Shown: positions 1 to 8,430, numbered from the stretch's first letter. The stretch: 64,000 bases of DNA from Helicobacter canis (GCF_900451095.1 NZ_UGHV01000001.1:806001-870000); one strand, 5' to 3'. Notes: generated from the sequence alone by a model not told the origin. Program-made: numbers and translations.

Positions 1-255
1 TGAGGCAAAGAGATAGAATGCGCGTGGGTTTTTGGGCATTGTGGCAAGGAACTCACGCAGATACGCCACGCTAATGGCGATCACTATAAGCTCCGCTTCA
101 CACGCTTCTTCTAGGCTCACTTGCCTAATGCCAAAGGGTGTCCCCCACTTATCATCTAGCTTGCGCCGTGAAAAGATCCGCACCTCTTGCTTATGCGCTA
201 GAGCAAATGCCAGCGCGCTGCCCCACGCTCCACCACCACATACACTAATCATCAT
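1..255 (-). CDS. gpsA: NAD(P)H-dependent glycerol-3-phosphate dehydrogenase, 5' part only
   Basis: The complementary strand encodes 85 residues running off the window edge. The N-terminus has the Rossmann dinucleotide-binding stretch ISVCGGGAWGSALA, followed by an IRQVSLEEACEAELIVIA stretch typical of GpsA. The family makes sn-glycerol 3-phosphate from dihydroxyacetone phosphate for phospholipid synthesis in the cytoplasm. Two tandem ATG codons lie at 255-250. The AGGTGG ribosome-binding sequence is very close to them, so the second may be the real start. The gene is transcribed away from argF, from the repeat-bearing gap 256-596. The C-terminal substrate-binding domain is outside the window, so intactness cannot be judged. 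Confidence 0.85.
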   Translation of the reverse strand, partial: MMISVCGGGAWGSALAFALAHKQEVRIFSRRKLDDKWGTPFGIRQVSLEEACEAELIVIAISVAYLREFLATMPKNPRAFYLFAS

Positions 256-596
256 TCCACCTATGTATTGTTTGCTTATATTATAGACAAATTCTAGCGT
301 TTGTGTGATACCTAGCATAGCCGCCTTTACACTAGAATCCACTTTTGTGCTGCGGATCGCCACGCAAGCACTACCGCACTTGCTCGCGATGACAAATTTG
401 GGCTTTTTCTTAGAATCCACCTTAGAATCCACTTTTCATAAAAGTGGATTCTAGCTTTTGCTCTGTGTTTGCCTGCCCTCCTAAAACTAAGCAGTATTTT
501 AGTGATTTTCAAGTATATTTAACCCTTTTAGCTGAAGACACAAGCCCCATATAGCACAGAAAGCAAAGCCCATAAGGATTAAAAGGATCAGGAAGT
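256..596. repeat. Intergenic region (gpsA/argF) with dispersed repeats and a 14-bp hairpin
   Basis: This 341-bp gap between the divergent gpsA and argF genes holds no convincing gene. It contains a class B palindrome at 354-393, running from GGATCGCCACGC to CTCGCGATGAC. It also contains several class A motifs (AGAATCCAC), two of which form a perfect hairpin: TAGAATCCACTTTT at 423-436, a 3-base loop, and its complement at 440-453. A 61-codon reading frame on the minus strand consists only of translated repeat. Promoters for both flanking genes must lie here. I see no clear -10 box that I would assign to argF. Confidence 0.8.
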
Positions 597-1616
597 ATGC
601 GACATTTTCTCACACTCAAAGATTTTAGCAAAGCGGAGTTGTATGAGATCATCACGCTAGCTTTTGTGCATAAGCACGCCAAGTCTCATTATAGAGACTT
701 TGTGCCGCCACATTTGCGCACAGCTAGCTTGCGCGATAAAAATGTCGCCTTAATTTTTGAGAAGCCCTCTACTCGCACGCGCGTGAGCTTTGAAGCAGGG
801 ATCAATCAGCTAGGGGGCAGGGCGATTGTGCTTATGGGCAAAGATACGCAAATCGGGCGAGGTGAGCCAATCAGCGATACAGCAAGAGTGCTTAGCGGTA
901 TGGTAGATATGGTGATGGTGCGGACATTTTGCCAAGAGACTTTAGAAGAGCTAGCGCGCTTTAGCACGATCCCTGTGATCAATGGACTCACAGACTCCTA
1001 CCACCCAGCCCAAGTGCTAGCAGATGTGCTGACAATGCTAGAATGTGGATTCTACCTTGATGACTTTGCTCCCTATTATGCGGAATTTATAGGACATAAT
1101 CCCAACGCCCCCAAGCTCCCTGCTCGCGTAGGATCCCCCATAGTCGCCTATATCGGTGATGGCAATAATATGGCGCATTCGTGGCTTAATTGCGCGGCGA
1201 TTTTGGGGCTAGAGTTTCGGCTTGCCACGCCTAAGGGCTATGAAGCTAAAGAGCATATTTGTGCATCTGCCACAGAGCTTGCCAAGCACTCACAAGCTAC
1301 AATCACCTATACCAACGACCCTATTGCAGCAGTTAGAAATGCGCATATCATCATCACCGATACTTGGGTATCAATGGGGCAAGAGGAGCAAAAGCAGCGT
1401 AAATTGCGCGATTTTGCAGGCTTTTGTGTTGATAGCACGCTTATGGGCTATGCGGATTCTAAGGCGATATTCTTGCACTGCTTGCCAGCATATCGTGGCT
1501 ATGAGGTGAGTGAAGAAGTCATCGAGAGTGCGCAGAGCAAAGTGTGGCTAGAAGCGCACAATCGACTTTATATCCAACAAGGAATTATGCTATGGCTACT
1601 AGCTCAAAGCAACTAA
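597..1616 (+). CDS. argF: Ornithine carbamoyltransferase
   Basis: The 339-residue protein condenses carbamoyl phosphate with ornithine to citrulline in arginine synthesis (cytoplasm, trimer). It shows the carbamoyl-phosphate motif FEKPSTRTRVSFE near residue 60, the HPAQVLAD segment, and the catalytic HCLPAYRG motif near residue 300. Its length matches the OTCase family, slightly long because of a short insertion around residues 150-180 before the ornithine-binding domain. The start at 597 follows an AGGA-containing leader. The 3' end overlaps the next gene by 25 bases, making it the first gene of an argF / UPF0763 / hemN / glcF-like operon. There is no sign of decay. Confidence 0.95.
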   Translation: MRHFLTLKDFSKAELYEIITLAFVHKHAKSHYRDFVPPHLRTASLRDKNVALIFEKPSTRTRVSFEAGINQLGGRAIVLMGKDTQIGRGEPISDTARVLSGMVDMVMVRTFCQETLEELARFSTIPVINGLTDSYHPAQVLADVLTMLECGFYLDDFAPYYAEFIGHNPNAPKLPARVGSPIVAYIGDGNNMAHSWLNCAAILGLEFRLATPKGYEAKEHICASATELAKHSQATITYTNDPIAAVRNAHIIITDTWVSMGQEEQKQRKLRDFAGFCVDSTLMGYADSKAIFLHCLPAYRGYEVSEEVIESAQSKVWLEAHNRLYIQQGIMLWLLAQSN

Positions 1617-2038
1617 ACGCAGCGCAGATTTTCCACTCCAATAATCTTGCTAAAGCAAGCAAAATCTCTAGCACGCAGATATTGCTTAATTTAGAAAAAG
1701 GTGAGTTTAATCCGCAAGAAGCGTGGTTTATCGAAGATGATGAGGGGCAAGAATATGTCGTAATGCCGCAAAATATCTTAAAGCATATTATCGGCATTAT
1801 CCGCACCGCCCACGAAGAAAAGCTCTACCTAGAGCTATCCCGCGATATTAGTCAAAATATCCCCATAGATTTTGATGATGTGATGGCAGTAGCCCTAGAA
1901 AATATCGAGTCCAAACGCCTGCCCGATGGCTCTCTGCCTAAAATCAACACCAAATCCCTAGTAAAGACGATCAAAAAGCAGTATCCAAATCTTTTCCTAA
2001 CACTGCCAGAGCGATTTCTCTCAAAAGGTATGCGATGA
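1592..2038 (+). CDS. UPF0763 / DUF2603 family protein
   Basis: This protein of 148 residues matches the UPF0763 (DUF2603) family known from Helicobacter and Campylobacter, whose function is unknown. I place the start at 1592, where AAGGA sits six bases upstream. A longer frame from 1544 would overlap argF more and has no ribosome-binding site. It is soluble, without signal peptide or membrane segment. Recognisable parts are an N-terminal helical stretch, a central acidic segment around FIEDDEGQEYVVMP, and a basic C-terminus. It lies between argF and hemN with overlaps on both sides, so it is co-translated with a heme gene, but this does not reveal its job. Confidence 0.85.
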   Translation: MATSSKQLNAAQIFHSNNLAKASKISSTQILLNLEKGEFNPQEAWFIEDDEGQEYVVMPQNILKHIIGIIRTAHEEKLYLELSRDISQNIPIDFDDVMAVALENIESKRLPDGSLPKINTKSLVKTIKKQYPNLFLTLPERFLSKGMR

Positions 2039-3432
2039 AAGTAGATTCTAGCACTGCCATAGACTTTGCATTTTTGGCACGCTACTCGACCCAAGCCCCA
2101 CGCTACACAAGCTACCCCACTGCCGTGGAATTTACCCAAGATTTTAGCTATGATGATTTAAAGCAAGCCTTTCAACGCAGCGATCAAAGGGCAAAAGTGG
2201 ATTCTACTCCGCTCTCACTCTATGTGCATTTGCCATTTTGCCGCAGTGCCTGCTACTTTTGTGGCTGCAATGTCATCTACACAAGCAAAGAAGACAAAAA
2301 AGACCGCTACATAGCGTATCTACAAAAGGAGCTAGCGATTATATCAAGCCTGCTAGATACGACAAGAGAGGTGGTGCAGCTGCACTTTGGTGGGGGGACG
2401 CCGAGCTTTTTTGATGAGAAGCAATTAGCACGAGTGATAGAGCTTGTGCGCAAAAGCTTCCCCAATTTTGCGAGCAATGCAGAGGTGAGCTGTGAGATTG
2501 ACCCGCGCTATTTCACGCCTAAGCAAATGCAGGCTCTGCGTGCAGGTGGGTTTAATCGCCTAAGCTTTGGGGTGCAAGACTTTGATGAAGCAGTGCAAGA
2601 AGCGGTGCATAGATTCCAGAGTGTAGAGCTTGTGCAAAGGGCTGTAACAATCGCTAGAAATGCCGGCATTAGCTCGATCAATTTTGATCTTATCTATGGC
2701 TTGCCTAATCAAAGTGTGAAAAGCTTTATGCAAACGCTAGAAAAGGTGGTAAGCCTAGATCCAGATCGCCTAGCGATTTTCAACTACGCCCATATCCCGT
2801 GGATGAAAAAGACTATGCGCAAAATCGATGAAAACGCCCTGCCAAGCCCAGAAAGCAAGCTTGAGATACTACAATCCACGATTGATTTTCTCACGCAAAA
2901 AGGCTTTATGATGATTGGTATGGATCACTTTGCCAAAAAGAGCGATGAGCTCTACCACGCGCTAGAGTCGCACTCTTTGCGCCGCAATTTTCAAGGATAC
3001 ACGACTCGTGGATTTTCACAGACGATTGGCATAGGGCTGACTTCTATCGGCGAGGGCTATGACTATTACGCGCAAAATACCAAAGACCTAGCCGAGTATG
3101 AAAAAGCCATAGATCAGGGCAGGCTGCCGCTAGAGAGAGGAATTGCCCTAAGTGAAGAAGATAGAATGCGCAAAAGTGTCATTATGGAGCTTATGAATAA
3201 TCTATGCATAGAGTTCGCGCCTTTTGCGCAGCAGTGGGGGCGTGATTTTAGGGCGTATTTTGCCAAAGAGCTAGCGCGCCTACAAGAATACATCGAGCTA
3301 GGCATTTTGCTCCATAATGAAAAGGGGCTTTACACCACGCCCACAGGAGCTATGCTTATCCGCAATATCGCTATGGTCTTTGATACCTACCTAGAGAAAT
3401 CCCAAAAACGCGCCTTTAGTAAGACAATATGA
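2035..3432 (+). CDS. hemN: Oxygen-independent coproporphyrinogen III oxidase
   Basis: The 465-residue radical-SAM enzyme oxidatively decarboxylates coproporphyrinogen III to protoporphyrinogen IX in anaerobic heme synthesis. The cluster motif CX3CX2CXC is at residues 69-78 (CRSACYFCGC) and the SAM-binding GGGTPSFF motif follows near 121. The C-terminal HemN domain (MRKSVIMELMNNL) is present. Length is normal for HemN. It overlaps the upstream UPF0763 gene by four bases (ATGA) and the downstream iron-sulfur gene by four bases, so translation is probably coupled. A G6 run at 2392-2397 encodes the GGGT motif and does not look like a switching tract. As I recall, H. pylori also has hemN next to an iron-sulfur glpC/glcF-like gene. 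Confidence 0.95.
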   Translation: MKVDSSTAIDFAFLARYSTQAPRYTSYPTAVEFTQDFSYDDLKQAFQRSDQRAKVDSTPLSLYVHLPFCRSACYFCGCNVIYTSKEDKKDRYIAYLQKELAIISSLLDTTREVVQLHFGGGTPSFFDEKQLARVIELVRKSFPNFASNAEVSCEIDPRYFTPKQMQALRAGGFNRLSFGVQDFDEAVQEAVHRFQSVELVQRAVTIARNAGISSINFDLIYGLPNQSVKSFMQTLEKVVSLDPDRLAIFNYAHIPWMKKTMRKIDENALPSPESKLEILQSTIDFLTQKGFMMIGMDHFAKKSDELYHALESHSLRRNFQGYTTRGFSQTIGIGLTSIGEGYDYYAQNTKDLAEYEKAIDQGRLPLERGIALSEEDRMRKSVIMELMNNLCIEFAPFAQQWGRDFRAYFAKELARLQEYIELGILLHNEKGLYTTPTGAMLIRNIAMVFDTYLEKSQKRAFSKTI

Positions 3433-4832
3433 TAGATTTTAAAGCAGTTTCTCAAGCGTGTGTGAAATGCGGCAAATGTATCCCTAGCTGCACGATTTAT
3501 CAAATCCATAGAGAAGAAGTAACTTCACCTAGGGGGTATTTGGATCTCGTAGGGGCGTATGCTAGGGGGGAGCTGCAGCTTGATAAGCTTGCAAAAGAGT
3601 ATTTTGAATCCTGCTTTTTATGCACCACTTGCGTGCAAGCCTGCCCATCAAATCTTGGTGTCGATGTAGCCATTGAGCAAATCCGCATAGACATTGCCCA
3701 GCAGTATGGGATCGCGTGGTATAAAAGGGCGTATTTTTTCTTGCTAAAGCACCGCAAGCTTATGGATATGGTCTTTCGCATAGTAGCCTTTATCTCGCCC
3801 TGTGTGTTTAAGCAAGGCAAGCAGGGCAATACTCTGCCCTTTAGCAAGCGCGTGATCTTTCCCTTTGGCAAAAAAAGCTTTCTTAACACTTACAGCGGGC
3901 TGATCCCAGCTAGTGCGCCTAAATCCCAGAATCTAGCGCATAATAAAGTGGCGATTTTTATCGGCTGCTTGGCGAATTATAACTACCAAAATGTCGGCAT
4001 AAGCTTGCTAAAAATCCTAGATAAGCTAGGGATTGACGCGCTTGTGCCAAGCCAGGAGTGCTGCGGTGCGCCAGCATTTTTCACCGGCGATATTGCAAGT
4101 GTGCTAACGCTCATTAAGCGCAATATCGAGTATTTTGAGAGCTTTATTGATGAGGTAGATGCGATCTTAATCCCAGAGGCGACTTGCGCGGCTATGCTTA
4201 TGCACGATTGGGAAAACGCCCTAAAGCGCGATGAGCAAGCACACACGCTGATCCCGCGTCTGCGCAAGCTTACAAGCAAAATGGCTATGGCAAGCCAGTG
4301 GCTCTACCACCACACTACTCTTGCTACCCTGCTAGAATCCTTGAGGGATTCGGCTTGTGGGCTAGAATCGGGGATTTCATCGCCGCGCGAGCTCGATAGA
4401 CCTCAAGTCTTATCTCACCCGCACGGCTCGAAAAACCCCAATTCTAGCTCCACAATCCTAGAATCCCGCAGCCCCACCATCACCTACCACGACCCCTGCC
4501 ACGCCAAAAAGGTGCTAAAAATCCACCGCGAGCCGCGAGCCTTGCTAGCAAAATCGCACCGCATTATCGAGATGAGCGAGCCAGATAGATGCTGCGGCTT
4601 TGGCGGGGTGAGTATGCAAAGTGATCGCTACAAGCTCACGCTACAAGCTGGCGCGCCAAAGGCACAGATGATAGCTAGCACGCAAGCCCACATTGTCAGC
4701 GCAGAGTGCAGCGCGTGCAGAATGCAGCTTACCAACGCCCTAGCCCAAGCCCAAGTTAGCACGAAGTTTATGCACCCCCTAGAGTTAATCGCTAGCGATT
4801 TAGACTCTTGCACTTTAGCCCCCCAGCTCTAA
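3429..4832 (+). CDS. GlcF/GlpC-type iron-sulfur subunit with in-frame repeat insert
   Basis: The 467-residue protein has two 4Fe-4S motifs near the N-terminus (Cys 11, 14, 17, 21 and Cys 62, 65, 68, 72). Two CCG domains follow (ECCGAP in the first, RCCGFGG in the second). This is the layout of the electron-transfer subunit of glycolate, lactate or glycerol-3-phosphate dehydrogenases, working at the inner membrane. Which substrate subunit it serves cannot be told here. Residues about 301-346 (nt 4331-4475) are a foreign-looking insert made of class A and class C repeats, ending just before the conserved YHDPCH segment. The insert keeps the frame. Codon use elsewhere matches its neighbours. It is the last gene of the argF operon. 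Confidence 0.85.
   Translation: MIDFKAVSQACVKCGKCIPSCTIYQIHREEVTSPRGYLDLVGAYARGELQLDKLAKEYFESCFLCTTCVQACPSNLGVDVAIEQIRIDIAQQYGIAWYKRAYFFLLKHRKLMDMVFRIVAFISPCVFKQGKQGNTLPFSKRVIFPFGKKSFLNTYSGLIPASAPKSQNLAHNKVAIFIGCLANYNYQNVGISLLKILDKLGIDALVPSQECCGAPAFFTGDIASVLTLIKRNIEYFESFIDEVDAILIPEATCAAMLMHDWENALKRDEQAHTLIPRLRKLTSKMAMASQWLYHHTTLATLLESLRDSACGLESGISSPRELDRPQVLSHPHGSKNPNSSSTILESRSPTITYHDPCHAKKVLKIHREPRALLAKSHRIIEMSEPDRCCGFGGVSMQSDRYKLTLQAGAPKAQMIASTQAHIVSAECSACRMQLTNALAQAQVSTKFMHPLELIASDLDSCTLAPQL
4331..4475 (+). repeat. In-frame class A/C repeat insert in the glcF-like gene
   Basis: The segment begins and ends with CTAGAATCC and contains the class C core CTCAAGTCTTATCTC together with a GGCTTGTGGGCTAGAATCGG stretch. 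Closely similar blocks occur in folP (17471-17560) and in the MBOAT gene (40971-41062). In all three genes the block is open in the host frame, giving ACGLES followed by DRPQVLS here and in the MBOAT gene. It lies between the two CCG domains, where a flexible linker is tolerable. Confidence 0.8.
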
Positions 4833-4865
4833 CCCCAAAGAGCCGACCCACGCCAAAGGACCCCA

Positions 4866-5018
4866 ATGTATCCCCTAAATCTCCCCGAAGAAGAGCTTAA
4901 AAACAAAGTGGTGGCTGATTTTTTCAGCCCAAATCCACAAAATGAGCTTATAAAGCTTGATAAAGATTCTAAAGCCCTGATTCTAGGGCGGATTGATTTT
5001 ATTAGCCCTCAATCATAG
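4866..5018 (+). pseudogene. Truncated N-terminal fragment, possibly of a type IIG/Eco57I-like R-M gene
   Basis: A 50-codon reading frame starts MYPLNLPEEELKNKVV and ends at a TAG at 5016. It has a good ribosome-binding site (AAAGGA, spacing about six bases). From memory, this opening resembles the N-terminus of large Helicobacter DNA methyltransferase/endonuclease fusion proteins, which are over a thousand residues long, so this would be a stub. The matching C-terminal end may be the gene at 7459-8430, with the EcoRV-like and Doc modules between them. The assignment is from recollection of family sequences and was not tested. Confidence 0.5.
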
Positions 5019-5070
5019 GCTTAAAAAGAATATCTTAGATAGAATCTATAAAAACTTACAAGGATATTGT

Positions 5071-5874
5071 ATGGATAAGCAAGAATTCAAAGAAAAATTT
5101 AGAATCTTTCTTAACACTTTAGAAAATAAACTTTGTGAAAATGCAGAGTGGAAAATTAAAGGGTTTATTGATAGTGATAAAAGTATTTTTTCACTATCAA
5201 ATGACACAAAGCTAATTTCTAAAATTTTAGAAATCCATATTTTCCCCTTTATAGCAGAATTTGCAAAAACAAATTGTTTTGACATTATTTTACCCACTCA
5301 TCAAAATTATTATCCAGACCTATCTTTTGTATCACAAAAAGATTCTACAATTAAGTTCGCACTTGATTTAAAAACAACTTATCGCAATGAAAAAAATCCA
5401 CATTTATGCAATGGCTTTACTCTAGGCTCACACGGAGAATATTTTAGAAATAGAAACTCAAATAAAAATATTCAATTTCCTTACAAAGAATATTTAGGGC
5501 ATTTTTGCCTAGGTGTGATTTATGATAGGGTTTTCATTGATGAGTTGCAAAGATATGAATTACAAGATTTAAACACAATCCAATCAGTGATAAAAAATCT
5601 TACTTTATTTTTTGTTGAAAAATATAAAATTGCAAGTGATTCTAGTGGCAGTGGCAATACTGCAAACATAGGAAGTATTAAAAATATCGATGATATTGTC
5701 AATGAAAGAGGTGTATTTGCAGAGCTTGGAGAAAATATATTTGATGATTATTGGATAAATTATGGGCAAATAAATATCACGGATTCTAAAGGTAATGTAA
5801 AAAAGATTACAAAACTTTCTGAATATTTAGCATATAGAGGCAAAAGTGGGAGAGAAATGGGAGATAAGATATGA
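5071..5874 (+). CDS. EcoRV-like type II restriction endonuclease (predicted GATATC)
   Basis: The 267-residue protein aligns by eye with R.EcoRV along its length. The catalytic PD-(D/E)XK residues appear as Asp83 (YPD) and Asp99-x-Lys101 (DLK), 16 residues apart as in EcoRV Asp74/Asp90/Lys92. The recognition loop of EcoRV (GSGNT at 182-186) is preserved at 193-197 and is followed by NIGSI. A C-terminal YRGK segment also matches. The start at 5071 follows ACAAGGA; an upstream in-frame extension to 4993 lacks a ribosome-binding site. The gene is AT-richer than its surroundings and overlaps its methyltransferase by four bases. It should cut DNA at GATATC in the cytoplasm and looks intact. Confidence 0.93.
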   Translation: MDKQEFKEKFRIFLNTLENKLCENAEWKIKGFIDSDKSIFSLSNDTKLISKILEIHIFPFIAEFAKTNCFDIILPTHQNYYPDLSFVSQKDSTIKFALDLKTTYRNEKNPHLCNGFTLGSHGEYFRNRNSNKNIQFPYKEYLGHFCLGVIYDRVFIDELQRYELQDLNTIQSVIKNLTLFFVEKYKIASDSSGSGNTANIGSIKNIDDIVNERGVFAELGENIFDDYWINYGQINITDSKGNVKKITKLSEYLAYRGKSGREMGDKI

Positions 5875-6755
5875 AAACTCTTATTCCACCTCTTAAAATT
5901 CAAGGTATTAAAAGTAAGCTTGTCGCCCATATTAAGAGCCACATTTCTTGGAATTATCAGGGAATGTATTTTGAGCCTTTTATGGGTAGTGGTGTTGTGG
6001 GGTTTAATATCGCACCAAAAAGAGCAGTTTTTAGCGATAACAATCCTCATATTATTCATTTTTATCAAGCTATACAGCAAGGTATTATCAGTCGAGATTC
6101 TATTAGGGAATATCTTTATAAAGAAAGTTTATTTTTACAAAAAGATGGGCAAAAACACTACGCAAAAGTAAGGGAACGATTTAATCAAAATCACAATCCT
6201 TTTGATTTTTTATTTCTCAATCGCAGTTGTTTTAATGGGCTAATGCGTTTTAATGCAAAAGGCGGATTTAATGTGCCTTATTGCAAAAAAGATTCCCGCT
6301 TTTCTCAAGGTTATATCACAAAAATCGCTAATCAAGTAGATTGGGTAAGCAAACTTATACAAAACAATAACTATGAGTTCAGAATCTGTGATTTTACAGA
6401 TAGCTTACAGATGGCAAAAAGGGGGGATTTTATCTATTGCGACCCACCTTATATTGATAGACACTCGGATTATTTTAATGCGTGGAATGAGAATAAGGAA
6501 AATGAGCTTTTTTGTCTTTTAAAGGCGACAAAAGCACAATTTATGCTATCCACTTGGCATAGCAATCAATATAGAGAGAATATCTATTTTGATACATTTT
6601 GGAAAAATTTTCATAGCGATATAATTGAGCATTTTTATCATTTAGGAGCAAGTGAAAACAATAGAAACTCCATTAAGGAGTTATTAGTAAAAAACTATAT
6701 TAACGATATTGTAGCAAATACTAATCATCTCACACAACAATCATTATTTGAATAA
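5871..6755 (+). CDS. EcoRV-like (Dam-family) adenine-N6 DNA methyltransferase
   Basis: The 294-residue enzyme matches M.EcoRV and the Dam group of alpha-class N6-adenine methyltransferases. The AdoMet motif FEPFMGSG is at residues 34-41 and the catalytic DPPY at 191-194. The LFLNRSCFNG and GGFNVP segments of M.EcoRV are present, as is STWH near residue 225. It should protect GATATC sites from the adjacent nuclease. It begins inside the end of the nuclease gene (ATGA overlap), so nuclease and methylase are translated together, nuclease first. No controller (C) protein gene is seen. The AT-rich composition suggests acquisition by transfer. Confidence 0.94.
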   Translation: MKTLIPPLKIQGIKSKLVAHIKSHISWNYQGMYFEPFMGSGVVGFNIAPKRAVFSDNNPHIIHFYQAIQQGIISRDSIREYLYKESLFLQKDGQKHYAKVRERFNQNHNPFDFLFLNRSCFNGLMRFNAKGGFNVPYCKKDSRFSQGYITKIANQVDWVSKLIQNNNYEFRICDFTDSLQMAKRGDFIYCDPPYIDRHSDYFNAWNENKENELFCLLKATKAQFMLSTWHSNQYRENIYFDTFWKNFHSDIIEHFYHLGASENNRNSIKELLVKNYINDIVANTNHLTQQSLFE

Positions 6756-6887
6756 TAAAACAATAAAGCTGCGGTTGTTCCAATGTCAAAGGCAACTTCC
6801 CATAGGCTTTTTAGTATGGGATTTAAGTGGGGCGGAATAAGGCTTAAAAAATTTTTGCTAAAATTCAAGCAAAAAAAGGAGTAGAAA

Positions 6888-7082
6888 ATGACTTTGATAC
6901 TAGAAAATGTAGATTCTAAACTTTTGCAAGTGATTGAAAGCCTAAAGGGCTTAAAAAGTGATTTAAAGATTATCAAAGAGCTAGAATCTAAAAGCGATTT
7001 TGAAAGTGTAAGAGAGCAGTTACAAAGCAAACTACAAGACCCAGAGATTCGCTCAGTATTTGAAAGGCTAAAAGATAAATGA
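6888..7082 (+). CDS. Small Doc-partner antitoxin-like protein
   Basis: A 64-residue, mostly helical and charged protein follows a strong ribosome-binding site (AAAAAAGGAG). Its last bases overlap the downstream doc-like gene by four (ATGA). Size, position and the helical C-terminal half (SVREQLQSKLQDPEIRSVFER) suit an antitoxin that masks the toxin. No Phd DNA-binding fold can be recognised, so the antitoxin role is inferred from context only. The 130 bases before it (6756-6887) carry no gene that I recognise. Confidence 0.65.
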   Translation: MTLILENVDSKLLQVIESLKGLKSDLKIIKELESKSDFESVREQLQSKLQDPEIRSVFERLKDK

Positions 7083-7462
7083 GATATTTAAGCTTACAAG
7101 AAGTGCAAAAAATCCACGATGATATGCTAGATGAAATAGGCGGACTAAAAGGGGCAAATCCTAAGCAAATCGCCCTTTTAGATTCCGCACTAACACAAAT
7201 CCAAAATGATGACTACTACCCAAGCTTTATAGACAAGCTTACGCATTTAATGTTTGCCTGTGTGAAGTTCCACCCCTTTGCAGACGGGAATAAACGCACC
7301 ACATTACTTATAGGCGATGCGTTTATAATGCTAAATCACAAAGCCACACCAAAGGACTTTTACCAAAAGCTAGAAGATGTAATTGTAAGCGTAGCAAGTG
7401 ATGAGCTAAGCAAAGACGAGTTAGCACAGATTCTAAGTGCTATGCTAAAAGGCGTTGAATGA
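7079..7462 (+). CDS. doc: Fic/Doc family toxin
   Basis: The 127-residue protein carries the Fic-fold motif HPFADGNKR at residues 65-73. The GNKR ending is the Doc type rather than the GNGR of AMP-transferring Fic enzymes. Doc proteins phosphorylate EF-Tu and stop translation until neutralised by the antitoxin. Length is that of Doc (about 126 residues). It is sandwiched between the small antitoxin-like gene and the 7459 gene with four-base overlaps on both sides. Sequence identity to phage P1 Doc beyond the motif cannot be measured here. The substrate (EF-Tu or other) is inferred from the family. Confidence 0.85.
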   Translation: MRYLSLQEVQKIHDDMLDEIGGLKGANPKQIALLDSALTQIQNDDYYPSFIDKLTHLMFACVKFHPFADGNKRTTLLIGDAFIMLNHKATPKDFYQKLEDVIVSVASDELSKDELAQILSAMLKGVE

Positions 7463-8430
7463 AAAGCAGCATAACCCTAGATATTTTTGATGAAAATGGG
7501 GCGAGTTTAGGGAAAAAGAGATTTTATACAACGCTAGATAAACACAAATCCTTGAATCAATGGTGGGTTAATTTTAAAGATTCTGCAAATGAAATGCTAG
7601 GGTTAATTTCAAATTATCCAAGTGATTTTCAAAATCAGCAAAAAGTTTGTTTGCTATCAAAACCCCTAGCAAGATATTGTCTTAATATCACGCAAAATAA
7701 TCTTATCCCATTTTCTGTCTATTTCTCTGTCCGCCATTGTATCCCGCATACTTGGATAAATCACAACGACCAATTCCTAAACCCAAATAAAAAATGGGAA
7801 AAGGACACAGAGTTTCAAAATGATTGCCTTGCCTTTATGCTATTTCACGGAAAAAATAGAATCACTGCTAAAGAGGGCATAAATCACTTTATCCCCTTTA
7901 GCGAAAAAGAGCTAAACACACAAGAAGCCTTTGAATCTCACTTTATGCAAGACTTCTTGCGGGGCAAAGTAAAGCAAGAGCAGTCATTGCGAGGCAGTGG
8001 CAACGCCACAACGAAGCAATCCAAAAATACAAGCATAGATTGCCACGCCGACAAGTCGGCTCGCAATGACAAAGTAAAATCTAAGCCCCTGCAAACAAGA
8101 TTATTTAGCGATGAGCTAGAATCTACCTTTATCCCCACAAAGCCACTAGAGTTTAGCGATGAAGCAAAAGAAGTGCTACAAGCAGGAAAAGAGCTTTTCA
8201 AGCACTACCACAAACAAGCAAAAGATGAGAAAAACTACAATCCAAATGCCGCACTCTATGATATCAAAGCCCACTTTCAAGGCTTTAATGATAAAGGTAA
8301 GATGAACTCTCCCCAAAAAGCCCAAGATGAAGCCTACAAAGAAAAACTAGGCATACTCAACTACGCCCTAAAAGAATTAGCCAAAAAGATAGAAGTAAAA
8401 GTCTATGAATATGAATTTTTACTGCCATAA
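7459..8430 (+). pseudogene. C-terminal fragment of a type IIG/Eco57I-like R-M protein, with repeat insert
   Basis: The 323-residue product lacks methyltransferase motifs I and NPPY. It contains a segment (SVRHCIPHTW, then EFQNDCLAFMLF, then NHFIPFSEKE) that I recall from the C-terminal target-recognition part of large Helicobacter/Campylobacter DNA methyltransferase-endonuclease fusions. The end (KIEVKVYEYEFLLP) is also like those proteins. It therefore looks like a 3' remnant whose 5' end may be at 4866-5018. It starts with ATG inside the end of doc, so it could still be translated. Residues about 175-204 are an in-frame pair of class B repeats. It could instead be a functional specificity-like subunit. 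Confidence 0.55.
7983..8070 (+). repeat. Inverted pair of class B palindromic repeats inside a coding region
   Basis: The first unit (7983-8022) runs from GTCATTGCGAGG to GAAGCAATCC. The second (8038-8070) runs from GATTGCCACGCC to CTCGCAATGAC. They are opposite in orientation and about 15 bases apart. Both stay open in the host frame, read as SLRGSGN and later DCHADKSARND. Confidence 0.85.

Noticed and set aside
327-512. 61-codon minus-strand reading frame between gpsA and argF
   Set aside because: It is made only of translated class A and B repeats, with no ribosome-binding site.
2392-2397. G6 run in hemN as a possible phase switch
   Set aside because: It encodes the invariant GGGT motif and the gene is in frame; six G is too short to suggest switching.
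6756-6887. Possible gene remnant between the EcoRV-like methylase and the antitoxin
   Set aside because: No frame with start, ribosome-binding site and recognisable sequence could be supported.
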